Below, in pieces: positions 18,897 to 28,682 of a stretch of DNA of 37,673 nucleotides. Position 1 is the stretch's first letter; each line of letters opens with the position of its first letter. The notes beneath the pieces were generated by a model, which saw only the letters and a program-made list of their open reading frames with translations, was not told where the DNA came from and searched no databases. The stretch covers positions 1 to 37,673 of the forward strand of contig FMBT01000606.1 in the NCBI GenBank assembly GCA_900095095.1, written 5' to 3'. The DNA is from Fragilariopsis cylindrus CCMP1102 (taxonomy: Eukaryota > Bacillariophyta > Bacillariophyceae > Bacillariales > Bacillariaceae). The position numbers and the translations under genes were made by a program.

Positions 18897-20081
18897 ATGC
18901 CAAGGCGTGCTAGTGAACCGTACCGGCAGGGTCGAGTCAATAATAAGTGGGAATATAAATTGACTGAGCTTGATATTTTGGAGGCACATTTCCCATTATA
19001 TTTCACTCACTACCTTGTCCCAGACAATCGGGGTCAATCATTGCCAAAAGGTTGGATTGGCCGTAACATGGTGCAATTGACTGATGATTTTGCTGATGCT
19101 GCTGGTGTCCAGTCGGTACTAGCAAGGAATTTCCTTGGTCGCATGAACAATACACCAAATTGGTTCGCACAAAGATTCAAGAAAATTCGTGATGTATTGG
19201 GGGATCATATTATTGTCCAAAGACGAAACACAGCTGCTCTTGGACAACCTGGTAGTCACAATCCTGTTAGACAAGCAGCCCGACACGCAGCCCTAATGGA
19301 AAACGAGGAATATGAGATGGAATTGAGGATCAGAAGAGGGGATGTAACGCAGCGTGACAAAGAGGAACGAGATAGGGAACGAAATGACAAAGTGGCAACA
19401 AGTCTCGCAGCGATTTATGTGAACAATGAATATGATGACGTCACTGCTTTGATGAATCGTATCCTCCACCAACCAATTGATTATGTTAGTGATCTTACCA
19501 TTCCTTGTGCAACTCACAGTCTTCCATTCGGAAAGCCTACTGTCTTTGAAGCGCTTCAATATGGTCTTCGTTATAGACGTTACCTCCACTTTAACTTTTG
19601 CACCACAACCCGTCCTGAGAACCAAGAAGAATATGTTCGTTATTTGTCACAAGACAGGAATCCTATCTTTTCGCCATTCAATCAACGTCATCTATCATTG
19701 GATAGGCAAACACTTCTTGTTGATCCAAACCAAGAATATGATCTAAAGTTTACAACGATAAAATCTTATCGTGGAAGTGCTGGTAACGGAAAAGACAATC
19801 TGCTGTTAGCCCTGGAATCAAAGTTACAAGGACTTTTTCACAGGAAGGCTCCGGTTGGGACTCTTGGCTATCGGTGGGACAAGGCAGGTCACCCGAATGG
19901 ATATTGGAATGATGATGAGGAACGTGTCTGTTCATTGATGTTGGTGTGGTCGGAGTCCAAATTTTTAGAAAAGGTTAGAGACAACGAACTTTGTATCAAT
20001 CCAACTCGAAGAGCTGGCGCAAATGCTGCTTTCAACAATAGAGTTTGGGATGATAATAGTTGGGAACCTGTGCTTCTGTGA
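18897..20081 (+). CDS. Unrecognised 394-aa protein
   Basis: ATG at 18897 opens an intact 395-codon frame; the frame extends upstream only to a TTG at 18885. Residues 1-25 are basic. About 25-130 contain YFTHYLVPDNRGQSLPKGWI and a helical stretch (FADAAGVQSVLARNFLGRM). About 135-185 is strongly charged and probably coiled (MENEEYEMELRIRRGDVTQR). About 190-300 has repeated aromatic/Arg motifs (ALQYGLRYRRYLHFNF), and 300-394 is mixed alpha/beta with several Trp (GYRWDKAGHPNGYW, VWDDNSWEPVLL). No signal peptide or membrane segment is seen. I recognise no family. Codon use is more GC-balanced than the TTA/GAA-heavy neighbours, which could mean a different origin, for instance a mobile or viral element, but no transposase or viral hallmark is present. 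Confidence 0.75.
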   Translation: MPRRASEPYRQGRVNNKWEYKLTELDILEAHFPLYFTHYLVPDNRGQSLPKGWIGRNMVQLTDDFADAAGVQSVLARNFLGRMNNTPNWFAQRFKKIRDVLGDHIIVQRRNTAALGQPGSHNPVRQAARHAALMENEEYEMELRIRRGDVTQRDKEERDRERNDKVATSLAAIYVNNEYDDVTALMNRILHQPIDYVSDLTIPCATHSLPFGKPTVFEALQYGLRYRRYLHFNFCTTTRPENQEEYVRYLSQDRNPIFSPFNQRHLSLDRQTLLVDPNQEYDLKFTTIKSYRGSAGNGKDNLLLALESKLQGLFHRKAPVGTLGYRWDKAGHPNGYWNDDEERVCSLMLVWSESKFLEKVRDNELCINPTRRAGANAAFNNRVWDDNSWEPVLL

Positions 20082-20182
20082 TTTTGCTTCTTTTTGTATA
20101 TTGATTCATCATTAATACACACACACAGTAGTACTTATTAATATAAATATAGCATATAAATATAAATATAGCATATATTATT

Positions 20183-20284
20183 CAATTGCAATTTTTTTTT
20201 TTTTCACAGGACATGCCATTGATCAGAACGATGCAATTGCAATTTTTTTTTTTTCACAGGACATGCCATTGATCAGAGCGATGC
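20183..20284 (+). repeat. 51-bp tandem duplication carrying a splice-acceptor-like site
   Basis: Two copies (from 20183 and 20234) of CAATTGCAA, a T-run (13 and 12 T), CACAGGACATGCCATTG and ATCAGA(A/G)CGATG. Each copy ends its T-run with CACAG|G, a strong 3' splice site by look. The acceptors lie 50 bases apart because the T-runs differ by one, so the two sites would put the next exon into different frames. Confidence 0.92.
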
Positions 20285-20505
20285 AATTTTTCAAAACTCT
20301 ACAATTCCAAGGAATTGACGAACAAGATTATGCTACCTATGTCTTTGACTCCACTGGGAGCAGTCGCTTCCATACCTTAAATGCTCTTCCATACGTATTT
20401 ATGATGTCTACTGATGGATGCAAATTGTTATCTGAAACACAAGGTTTTGTGCCTACTGAATGGTATGAAGCAAAAACCGAAGTGAAGCGTATCAGCCAGT
20501 ATTGA
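20260..20505 (+). CDS. Candidate terminal exon or gene fragment (about 80 aa)
   Basis: After the second acceptor-like CACAG the frame reads DMPLIRAMQFFKTLQFQGID and continues YATYVFDSTGSSRFHTLNAL ... TEWYEAKTEVKRISQY to TGA. Content is protein-like and similar in codon style to the 394-aa frame 180 bp upstream, so it may be an alternative last exon or a broken neighbour from the same element. I could not find a convincing donor that would join them. No family is recognised. Confidence 0.4.
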   Translation, partial: DMPLIRAMQFFKTLQFQGIDEQDYATYVFDSTGSSRFHTLNALPYVFMMSTDGCKLLSETQGFVPTEWYEAKTEVKRISQY

Positions 20506-23500
20506 CCTGACTCCTTGGGTAATTGCATCATACTTCGCAACAGGACTATATTCGAGCTATAAAACATACAGGGACTATTTTCTTAAGTTTAGGATGGGAG
20601 TAAGGAATGTATATTGATTCTTCACATTATTCTCCAATCAGGTTTTGTGTTTATCGTGTTCCTCTTTCAATGGTGGTGCGAAATTCTTCTTCTTCACACA
20701 AACCATGAAATCTTAGGACGTTAACACTGATTCAGTCCATGGAATACCGTTTTGGAGTGATAATATTTGCCTACGTATATTGTACGGTAGGCGTAGGCGT
20801 AAGAACGTGTAGCTATGGAATGACTGACCACATACAGACCATATGAGTAGATAGCCGAACATACTGTAGAGAGCAACTAAGCTCACACTTCTAGTAAACA
20901 CTATTTACATACGTTAATAGCATAGAAGTCTTCAGTCTAGTCAACTTAGGTAGCCAGATACATTGACAGCTTTTGAGAGCATATATCTTTAATCATTGTC
21001 AAATAATAGTGTAGTAGATGTGTTATAAATAGATCGTCAATCATAATATCATAGTTGCGGAGCAAAGGGAATTGGATATGTATTTGAATATGTTGTTATA
21101 CTGCACTGGCCTTCCAAAGTGTTAGTTGGGAGTTACGTTATATTTGAATACTGTACCTGTACAGGTGTGCTTGATGGTGATATATGTGAGTGGCTGACTG
21201 AGGATGATATCATGCCTTCTTTGTGGAGTAGCATCAACCCAATAACAATAATAACAACAACAACAACAACAACAACAACAAACTTTAATACCACCACCAC
21301 ATTTACATCAATACCCCCATGTGGAACTCACTTTTCATATTGTATTTCTTCTCACTCTTGCTAGTTTGTTAGTTTGTTATCATTGTTGCCGTTTTTTGGA
21401 CCACGCATGTCCTTTAAGTGAGCGCACGGATAGTGCCTACAACACAAGTAAGCCCTACAACACAAGGAAGCACTAATAATAAGCTGACGATACAACAATC
21501 TGGACACTCAAGAGAATAGGAAAAAGTCAGTTGCACAGTATAGCGGATGGTTGAGCTTCCAATGCCTCCGTATCACCCATCAAACAATTTCAAAAATGAC
21601 AAAACAACAAAGTGCACATATAGGCACAAGGTAGATTCTTTGCATTAGACTCTTGAACCCTACAAGCAACTGACTTGCAAATCAACTATAGGTGCTCCTA
21701 TATGACTAACACCCAGTATTGACCTGATGTCCTCTAGCTTTGATAATTTTTGAAGGGATTTTCACCATTGCAGAACACACATCAAAGTTGTTGTACTGAT
21801 GGAGCAAAATGTAGGTTTACTAACCAACTATATGCACAGTTAACCAGTGATATCAAATTCATGATTAAAACTGCTACTTGTACTTGTATTAGAACAACAA
21901 TGAGTTGATGAATGTACTGAATGAGAATAAACCAATGATACCAAAATAATGTGAGATGAATTGAGTGGAGTGGAGACTTATAGGTGCAGCTGTTATTTAT
22001 CTAGTTGAAGTCAATTCTACAAGGAGAGGTATGATAATATATTGTAGCTAAAAGACATGCTAAATATTGTCCTGTTTCTGGTAATGAACAGGGTGGGAAC
22101 ATCAAATGGGACAACAGCAAAAATCATTGTAATCATTGTAAGTTGTATTCAAATAATGGTGAACACTACAACTAAATCCTCAACATGATACAACATCCCC
22201 AACATACCTATAGATTATTTGACAACAATCAATGGGATGGATATTCCATGCTGTGAACCATATCTGTTCATTTCAAGAAAGGAATGTATTTGCATGAACA
22301 CTTCTTTGGACTGAAAAATGTGTAATGGAACACCTCCCAGGTAATGGTACTTACGTTGAAAAGTTTTTCATTTTCGTGCAAGTTTCTCAAAATATTAAAA
22401 AATCAATTTCCCGAAAATTCCTGTAAGACTGCTTATTAACCAGTTTAAGGTGGTACCATCAGCTAGCCCCTAAAATTGCTCTACAATAAGTAAAAGCAAC
22501 AGGAAAATTCAAATTTAAATACCTTGTTCCATGGACCTAGTACTCTCAATTTGTTAGACAAATTACACTGTGTTTCACACGTACCACTATATTAACTTGA
22601 ACTTTAATTGATAGGGGGGGTGCCATCTGTTAAAAACAGACATTAGTTTCCAGCAAGATGCCAGTCTTTCTGTCTAAAGCATTTTGTCAAAGATGGTGTT
22701 GTTGAAGTAGACATATTTGAAAATCCTCCAGCTGTATACATACAACCTTCCTTGCAAGGCCACCTTTGACATGGAGAGGTAGGTCCTTGTCCTTGTCATT
22801 GAATCATCAGATGGATGCCTAATCCGTTCAATCATTCAATTTCAATCTAGCTTTGGAACAGATCAGTTTCATCATGTTTAATAAAAACTAGAATCCTTTG
22901 AACAAATCCAAAATCATATTAATCCCCCTTCAGACATTCATACTTAGTCAAATTATGTAACATTCGTCGGTAACTTATACCTAATTAAGGAGTCAGCCTC
23001 TTTCAGTATTCCAAAGCCATTGTTAGTACACTAACAATCAAAACTCCTGTTTTGGTTTCCTTTTTCTTATTTTGTAGTTGAAAATTTTTCCTTGTCTCGC
23101 CCTTCTCTTAGGCAGGTGGAGGACATTCTCCACGTGGCGGCTGTTGCATAGTAACATTCTGGCCCTCTCTCCACGACTGGCTGTTAATTTTTTCAAAACC
23201 TTTTTTTGATTGGTTTCATTCCACTTTCTTCGCAAAATTTTCAAATAGTGATGTATCAGTTTCCATGTTCTGTTACTCTACAATCTGTACTAGTTATCAT
23301 TCCGTTTTGTTGTGAAAACCAATTTTGTGAAACACTTCGGACGCTGGTTGTAGTTCCATGGCTTGGTATATTACATGGCCTGTTTCTTACGTCCTTCACC
23401 GTAGTTTTCCTCCTTTTTCCTTTTCCTCACAATCCCAAAACAACACACTTTTCGAACGCAAAATTCCAATTTGTTTAATACTTTACTCCTTTCAGCATTT

Positions 23501-23525
23501 CCAACTCATTTCATTTTCTATCTTC
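20506..23525. other. Long gene-poor region with decayed coding remnants
   Basis: This 3 kb has no intact gene. An AACAAC run lies at about 21254-21280. The interval 22053-22325 is a recognisable decayed coding remnant, given separately. A Lys/Arg-rich minus-strand frame near 23040-23240 lacks an ATG and is not supported. The rest shows nothing I can interpret. Confidence 0.5.
22053..22325 (+). pseudogene. Decayed Cys/His-rich coding remnant
   Basis: One frame reads RHAKYCPVSGNEQGG, IKWDNSKNHCNHCKLYSNNG, then stop, IQHPQHTYRLFDNNQWDGYS, stop, and FKKGMYLHEHFFGLKNV. Three stops interrupt an otherwise protein-like frame. The HCNHC cluster with an upstream Cys suggests a former zinc-binding segment such as those at the ends of some transposases, but I cannot assign a family. 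No start or conserved catalytic motif is visible. Confidence 0.35.
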
Positions 23526-23915
23526 ATGATGGCTGGTAACAGATCTAAAGATGCTGCGTACAAGCTCATCACCAACTCTGCGATTCCTTCTTCCGTTGAA
23601 CAGAACATGGTCGATTCTTCTGACCATCGTGTAGATATCTTGGCGTAATACAGACACAGTGCCATCCTTGCCAACCTCAATGCTGAATTGCAAACTGCTA
23701 AGTTGAAGAGTAAACAGGATAAGGTTGAATATTGTCGCATTAAGTCGTGCAGGCACGTTGATTGAAGCCCAGGATCGCCTTGATGTTGATGAGAAGACTC
23801 TCGCTGCAGGTCTCAAAAAGAACTTTAAAACTCTCAAGAAGTTCATCTCCTCGAAGAGAATGATGAGATGGGTTCATTCGTGCGAAATTTTATGTTTTTT
23901 TTAGGGGGTAAATAA
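23526..23915 (+). pseudogene. Small helical protein gene, broken (about 130 aa)
   Basis: ATG at 23526 (or 23529) begins MMAGNRSKDAAYKLITNS and reaches TAA at 23646-23648. The same frame continues YRHSAILANLNAELQTAKLK; an extra base near 23722 shifts to a frame with GTLIEAQDRLDVDEKTLAAG. A missing base near 23853 shifts again to LEENDEMGSFVRNFMFFLGG and a TAA at 23913-23915, overlapped by an AATAAA. The three parts form one helical, charged, possibly coiled-coil protein of normal-looking composition. The family is not recognised. The first TAA could derive from CAA (Gln). The upstream TCCTTTCAG and a pyrimidine-rich leader look like a genuine 5' region. Confidence 0.5.
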
Positions 23916-24248
23916 ATACCTGTTTTTGTTTTTATAACGACTGCCCCCTTTTGAACGCGCGCGACTACAAAGACGTTTTCTAAACAATGAACGGATGCTC
24001 CGTCCTTGGATCTTTTCATTTTTCATATCTTCTTTTTCAAATTTTTCAAATCTTCTCATTCAGATCTGAAATTTTCAAATCTTCTCTTTCATTTTTTTTT
24101 TTGAAAACTATCATAAACGTTTGCAAGGTCCATAATCTATCGATCGCGTGTGTAGATCTACAGTACTACTTTTCCCGCCCTTGACTTTTCTGCATGAAAG
24201 ATCCAAAATTTATCATCCTCTTCTTTGAGAATTTTCCCCCCGACAATC
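23916..24248. other. Intergenic region leading to the secreted-ORF promoter
   Basis: It contains a two-copy TTTTCAAATCTTCTC motif (about 24042-24056 and 24072-24086) and T-rich tracts. No gene is supported. Confidence 0.5.
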
Positions 24249-24249
24249 A

Positions 24250-24257
24250 TATAAAAA
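24250..24257 (+). promoter_or_regulatory. TATA box (TATAAAAA)
   Basis: The motif lies 92 bases before the ATG at 24349, followed by a CAACAACAACAGCAACAACG leader typical of an unstructured 5' UTR. The spacing suggests transcription starting near 24285. The position supports a real plus-strand gene start despite the antisense overlap. Confidence 0.6.
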
Positions 24258-24348
24258 GCAATAACACAAAAAAGTTTCTGTACGAAATATTCTAGGATCG
24301 CCATCAACAACAACAGCAACAACGACAATCATCATCTAACTAGTGATC

Positions 24349-24633
24349 ATGAAGCTCCTTGCTGCTACTATCATCTTTCCTACCGTATTCGTTACCGTCG
24401 AAGCAAAAGGTACACGCAACGGTGAGATGTTTCAAAACTACAAGCCACAAGAACTACTTGGTCTTGATCTTGATCTACCACCGGTACAACAGCAACTCCG
24501 CCAAGCAGAAGATCATCGCTGCCATAGATATCATGGTAGAATGCAGATGACTGGATGGCTCCTACACATGTCGACTTTAAGCAATTTTTCCACAGCTTAT
24601 GTACTCCAACTGGGGCATCTAACTCATAGGTAG
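24349..24633 (+). CDS. 5' part of a secreted-protein gene, 3' part lost or antisense-overlapped
   Basis: ATG at 24349 encodes MKLLAATIIFPTVFVTVEAK, a textbook signal peptide probably cut after VEA, then about 35 plausible mature residues (FQNYKPQELLGLDLDLPPVQ). From about 24500 the frame is simply the antisense of the glycosyltransferase's C-terminal coding and its composition becomes unnatural. The frame ends at 24633. The simplest view is that a secreted-protein gene was cut by a rearrangement that put the minus-strand glycosyltransferase against it, or that its next exon is elsewhere. Confidence 0.45.
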   Translation: MKLLAATIIFPTVFVTVEAKGTRNGEMFQNYKPQELLGLDLDLPPVQQQLRQAEDHRCHRYHGRMQMTGWLLHMSTLSNFSTAYVLQLGHLTHR

Positions 24634-26091
24634 ATCCTGTGCTAAATCGATTTGCCATAGTTTGGGTTGGTAATGGAGCTCCTGACTCCAAAAGACACGC
24701 AGTATACCAACTATCTTCAGAAACATAAACATCACCTTCTTTTGGAATCCTACACTCTGTCAATGATTTTAACATGAAGGATCTTCTCCTCAAACTCAAC
24801 CCACCGTTTCCTCCATTCCCATTGCTACTATTAGAGAATAGTAATCGGCAATCGAGTGATGGATGAGACTCGGGATAAATGGGTGCTCCAACGTAAGAAT
24901 GCTTGAAAAAATCCTCAATACCATGACGAAGCAGCAGCGCATCACTTTGCGTAACTAACACATACTCACACTCAACGACTTCTTCCCAAAGGAATAATGA
25001 TCTGTACAGATCATTTATTTGTTTGGGGTAATCGGAAAGATCTCCAAATCTGCTTGGTAGATCGACAATTTTGACCATGGGTCCGTCGTAACGCTTTCTC
25101 CATTTCTCTGCCGCTTCTTTTGGCCAACCAAATAAAGCATCCACTCTGGACCAGTGTAATGTCTGTGATTACGAAGAACAAAGTCCATCCATTCATGGTC
25201 TCTCCCATCAATAAATAAGAGAGCTTACATGATTCAGGCTTCGTTTTCATAGACGCATCACCGGTGACTGGCCAATTCTTAATCTTAGGTGTCGTTTTTT
25301 TTATGAAAGTATCAAATGCATCATAGCAGCCTTCATTAGTTCCGATAGCTTCCTTTACATGATGATTGTAACTATGACACTCATAAGATCTTCCTTCTTT
25401 GTGTCCGAAAAGTTCATAGTGGTGATAGCCACTCTTGAAACGACCATTTTTGACTGCTTGCCTAACCTCGGGATATTTTGAAGGTAGTTCTTTTCTTTTT
25501 TGCATCCAGAAATATTAGTACACTTCGGATCATGATTACACGATCTTGGGCAATAATAATGCATTGATGGGTTGTGGTGCCCAATTTTCGAGTAATGTTC
25601 TCTCCCTGAACTAAATGTCCCATTCTGAATGAATTTATTCACCTCAGGAAACATTCACGATAGATTCTTTCGGCACATTCGGAATCTGCAGCTAAGTCCT
25701 CTCCCTCTACTTTCAGTGCAAGAGAATGTACCCTCTTCACTTCGTCCGTAAAATTGGCTATTTTTTCGTCGTCTAAGGCCTTGCAACCATACGTAAGATA
25801 ATCTAAAGAGGACTTATTTCTGAATGTGTCATCTACCTCTTGGATGTAGTCCGATACTTCGTAAGGTATTTCCTCGCAATCCTCACGTAACTTACTAATT
25901 CTCTCAAGATCATGTAACTTCGTGTCTAATTTGTTTTGACCTGACCCAGACTCCCCAAAGCCCACACCAAATGCCATAAATTGACCGTAATCTACGCAAC
26001 TGACAGTAGTTGTAGGAGAAAGAGAGGAACCTACTAGAACATTTACCCTATACTTGACAAAAAAATCATATCTTTTGGTGAAACTGGACAC
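24392..26091 (-). pseudogene. DUF5672-like glycosyltransferase with two N-terminal repeats, four frame breaks
   Basis: Five minus-strand frame segments in order form one protein. Segment 1 (26091 to 25655) is a helical N-terminal region (LHDLERISKLREDCEEIPYE). Segments 2 and 3 each carry one copy of a repeat of the form F/YPEV-x-x-x-x-x-NG-x-F-x-SG-x-x-HY-x-x-x-GH. Segment 4 (about 25222-25125) reads LLFIDGRDHEWMDFVLRNHR. Segment 5 (25122 to 24392) carries EYVLVTQSDALLL, DFFKHSYVGAPIYPESHP, a Gly-rich NGGLSLRRRSFM and VGVHKLWK. The Q-S/T-D-A/S, Y-(I/V)-GAP, NGG-x-SLRRR and GVHK motifs fit the DUF5672 glycosyltransferase-like family. All four breaks (near 25654, in the T-run 25496-25501, near 25225, near 25123) are explained by one missing base each. 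No in-frame ATG is seen at the far 5' end, so the start is unknown. The Q-D-Q-D tail after about 24500 is probably not native. Confidence 0.75.
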
Positions 26092-26109
26092 ATCCAGTGT
26101 TCAAGTTAA

Positions 26110-26272
26110 ATGGCAACAGCAGCAGCAGCAGCAATTACATCATCAAGGGGTACATGCTATTACCTCAAGTACACATTGCTTAAGTACAACATTCACATAA
26201 CATCAATAACAGCAATTTCAACAACCGCAGCAGGAGTAATCTTACCAACAACAATATTACTAAAGGTAAGAG
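26110..26272 (+). other. Candidate Gln/Asn-rich exon fragment
   Basis: Downstream of an ATG at 26110 is a CAG/CAA run. One frame gives KWQQQQQQQLHHQGVHAI and, after a one-base shift near 26198, NINNSNFNNRSRSNLTNNN up to AAAG|GTAAGA, a donor-like site at 26273. The Asn/Gln-rich style matches the HSF and other regulators in this window. There is no downstream exon I can place, and the 5' end abuts the antisense glycosyltransferase. Confidence 0.25.
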
Positions 26273-26505
26273 TATTATTTATAAGCTACAGTACCAATTT
26301 TACCAATAGCTAGCTAGGATGAATATGAAAATATTTATGTTTTCTTTTGAGTGTCTATCAAACTATTTGTATTTTCTCTTGTGTGTTTATCAAACTATTC
26401 TATTTATTAATTTTAGTATTCTGCTCGTAACATGAAAACATAGAAATGATAGAGAGACGGCAATGGTAAGACGGTGACGACGGATCGGATCAACCACCAT
26501 GCCAG

Positions 26506-28682
26506 TTAAATTCCAGGAAAAATAGGTTGTTGTAAGTCTACGGGAGTAGAAGCACAACTAAATCGTTGCCTTTGTAATGAATCACGGAAATATGTATATC
26601 CACTATGATCATTACTATTATCTTCTTGTGGTAATGATGCAATAATTCTTTGATGTGGATGTAATGGTAATAATATAGATGATGATACTGATACCGATAC
26701 TGATGCGGATGCTGACGATGATAACAATCATCATCAATGTCTTCACATGCTTTTGATTCTTCTACGCCACCACCACCACCACCCCCACCATCACCATTAC
26801 TCAATGATTGATGCCGATAATTTTGTGTATTCATTCGGTAAGATACCGATAAGCACTGTTATTATTATTATTATTACTATTAATATCATCACTATTGTAC
26901 TCATTATTGTCGCTGGTACTGGTACTGGTACTGGTACTGGTATTACCCTTGCTACTTGACTTTCTTGATGATGACAATGGTATGGAATTCTCATCGAATT
27001 CCAACATCCTTGGTAGTAGTACTACTACGTCTTGTTCTTCTTCTTTTCATCTTCATGAATAGGAACAGTAGTAGTTGTTGCTCGTGGTCGTAAACGACGG
27101 AAGGGATTTCCACCATTGCGTGAACTACTTGTATTGGTAGTACTAGTAGTTGATGCAGTTGATCGTGTCGTCGTCATCGTCGTTGTCGTCGATGGCGGCA
27201 ATGATATTAATTGTTCGGAAGCTAAACGATCCAAGAACGATGATGAAGAGGACGACGATGTCGTCGCTGTTCGTAGATCACCACAACGTTGCTGTTGCTG
27301 CTGTTGTTGTTCATATTCATTTTCAATATTTTCTTCTTCAAATTCCTTTGCATACGATTGACTCAACGAAATAGTCGTGTACGTATCAGCACCAATACTT
27401 TGTGCTGGACTACTTGGTGGTGACATTCTTGTTCTGGTTGTTTGAGTTATAGGAACTAATGAGAAACGAGAAGATGGTGTACGAGGATCAGAACAGCATC
27501 AGATGGTGTAGCAGTAGTACCATCACCATCACAACGACGACGACGTTGTTGTTGTTGTTGTCTTGATGGTGTTCGTGGTCCTTGTTGTCGTTGTTGTTGC
27601 TTCATCACACTGGAAGATGACTCTGCTGCAGCTTCTGCTTCGAAATTTTCCAATTCAGATGTTGCACATAAGTAATGCGTTGTATCAATGTATTGATCGA
27701 AGGAATGACATGTAGTCAAATTCATATACTTGCTCGTTCCTGTACTACTTATACTATTACGTTTACTGTTCTTTTTGTTCTTGTTCTTGCTAGAAGAAGA
27801 AGAAGTCCGGAATGGTGATGGTGATGATGATGAGAATGATGATGAAACTGGTGGTGCCATTCGAATATCATCATCATCATTATCACGAACAATGTTATCA
27901 ACAATGTTATCATCATCATCATCATTATCTTCATCAGCAACGATTGATGATTGACGATAATTGCGGCGTATACTGCTCTGTTTACTCTTTTTGGTTGGAT
28001 ACCTTGTGTCGTGATTATTATTACTATTATCAGCAGAAATTGACATAACAACATCTTCATAATAATTGTATACAATAGAATCATCTGGTGTTGATGCAAC
28101 AACTGATCGTAATTTGTTCCATCTATCACCAACAAAACTATTACTTTTTTAGTATAATCCGTGTTATTGGCGGCGGCGGCTGTAGCTGCTGTTGGGGAGA
28201 CTTAATTGGTGTTGCAAATACTATATCATCCTCAAAATAAAGTTCATTTTTATTATCATCAATTCGATACGATTCATCTAATGGCATTGCTGTTGTTGTT
28301 GTGTTGTTGTTGTTGTTGATGATGATGAGGAACCGTTACCGTTGTTGCGATGACGATCATTGTCATGAGTGTGATGAACTGACACCTCATCCAATGATGA
28401 TGATGTGTTGTTACAGGATGTACATGAAAACATTTGATCAATAATCATAGCTGGTGTTCTTAAAAAGGAGGAACCCCAATATTCCACAAGCCATGGCAAT
28501 GATGGTGATTGAGGTTGTTGTGATGGAAATTCTTCATACGAATCTTCTGTAGTACCAGTACCAGTACCAGTACCTGTAGGCTTTTGTGTTTGTGTTTGTT
28601 GCTGTAATGATGAGGATGCGTTCGATGGCAACGTGAATGCTGTCGTCGAAGTATTACTTCTATTATCAAAAGAGGTACTCAT
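26506..28682 (-). CDS. Long low-complexity Ser/Thr/Gln/Asn-rich protein, frame broken about six times
   Basis: From ATG 28682-28680, successive minus-strand segments form one protein of roughly 725 residues ending at TAA 26508-26506. Ordered-looking islands are LPWLVEYWGSSFLRTPAMII, MPLDESYRIDDNKNELYFED, SFVGDRWNKLRSVVASTPDD, MNLTTCHSFDQYIDTTHYLC, MSPPSSPAQSIGADTYT and YTYFRDSLQRQRFSCASTP. Between them are poly-Ser, Thr, Gln, Asp/Asn and Gly tracts. Breaks occur in the CAA tract near 28295, the T-run at 28145-28150, near 27495, at 27044-27047, near 26842 and near 26724; most are explained by a missing base. Several SP/TP sites suggest a phosphoregulated, largely disordered protein. No domain is recognised. 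Confidence 0.6.

Noticed and set aside
27749..28135. His/Met-rich frames opposite and beside the low-complexity gene
   Set aside because: Products of ATC/ATG trinucleotide repeats; the acidic/Ser-rich frame continues across breaks with ordered islands.
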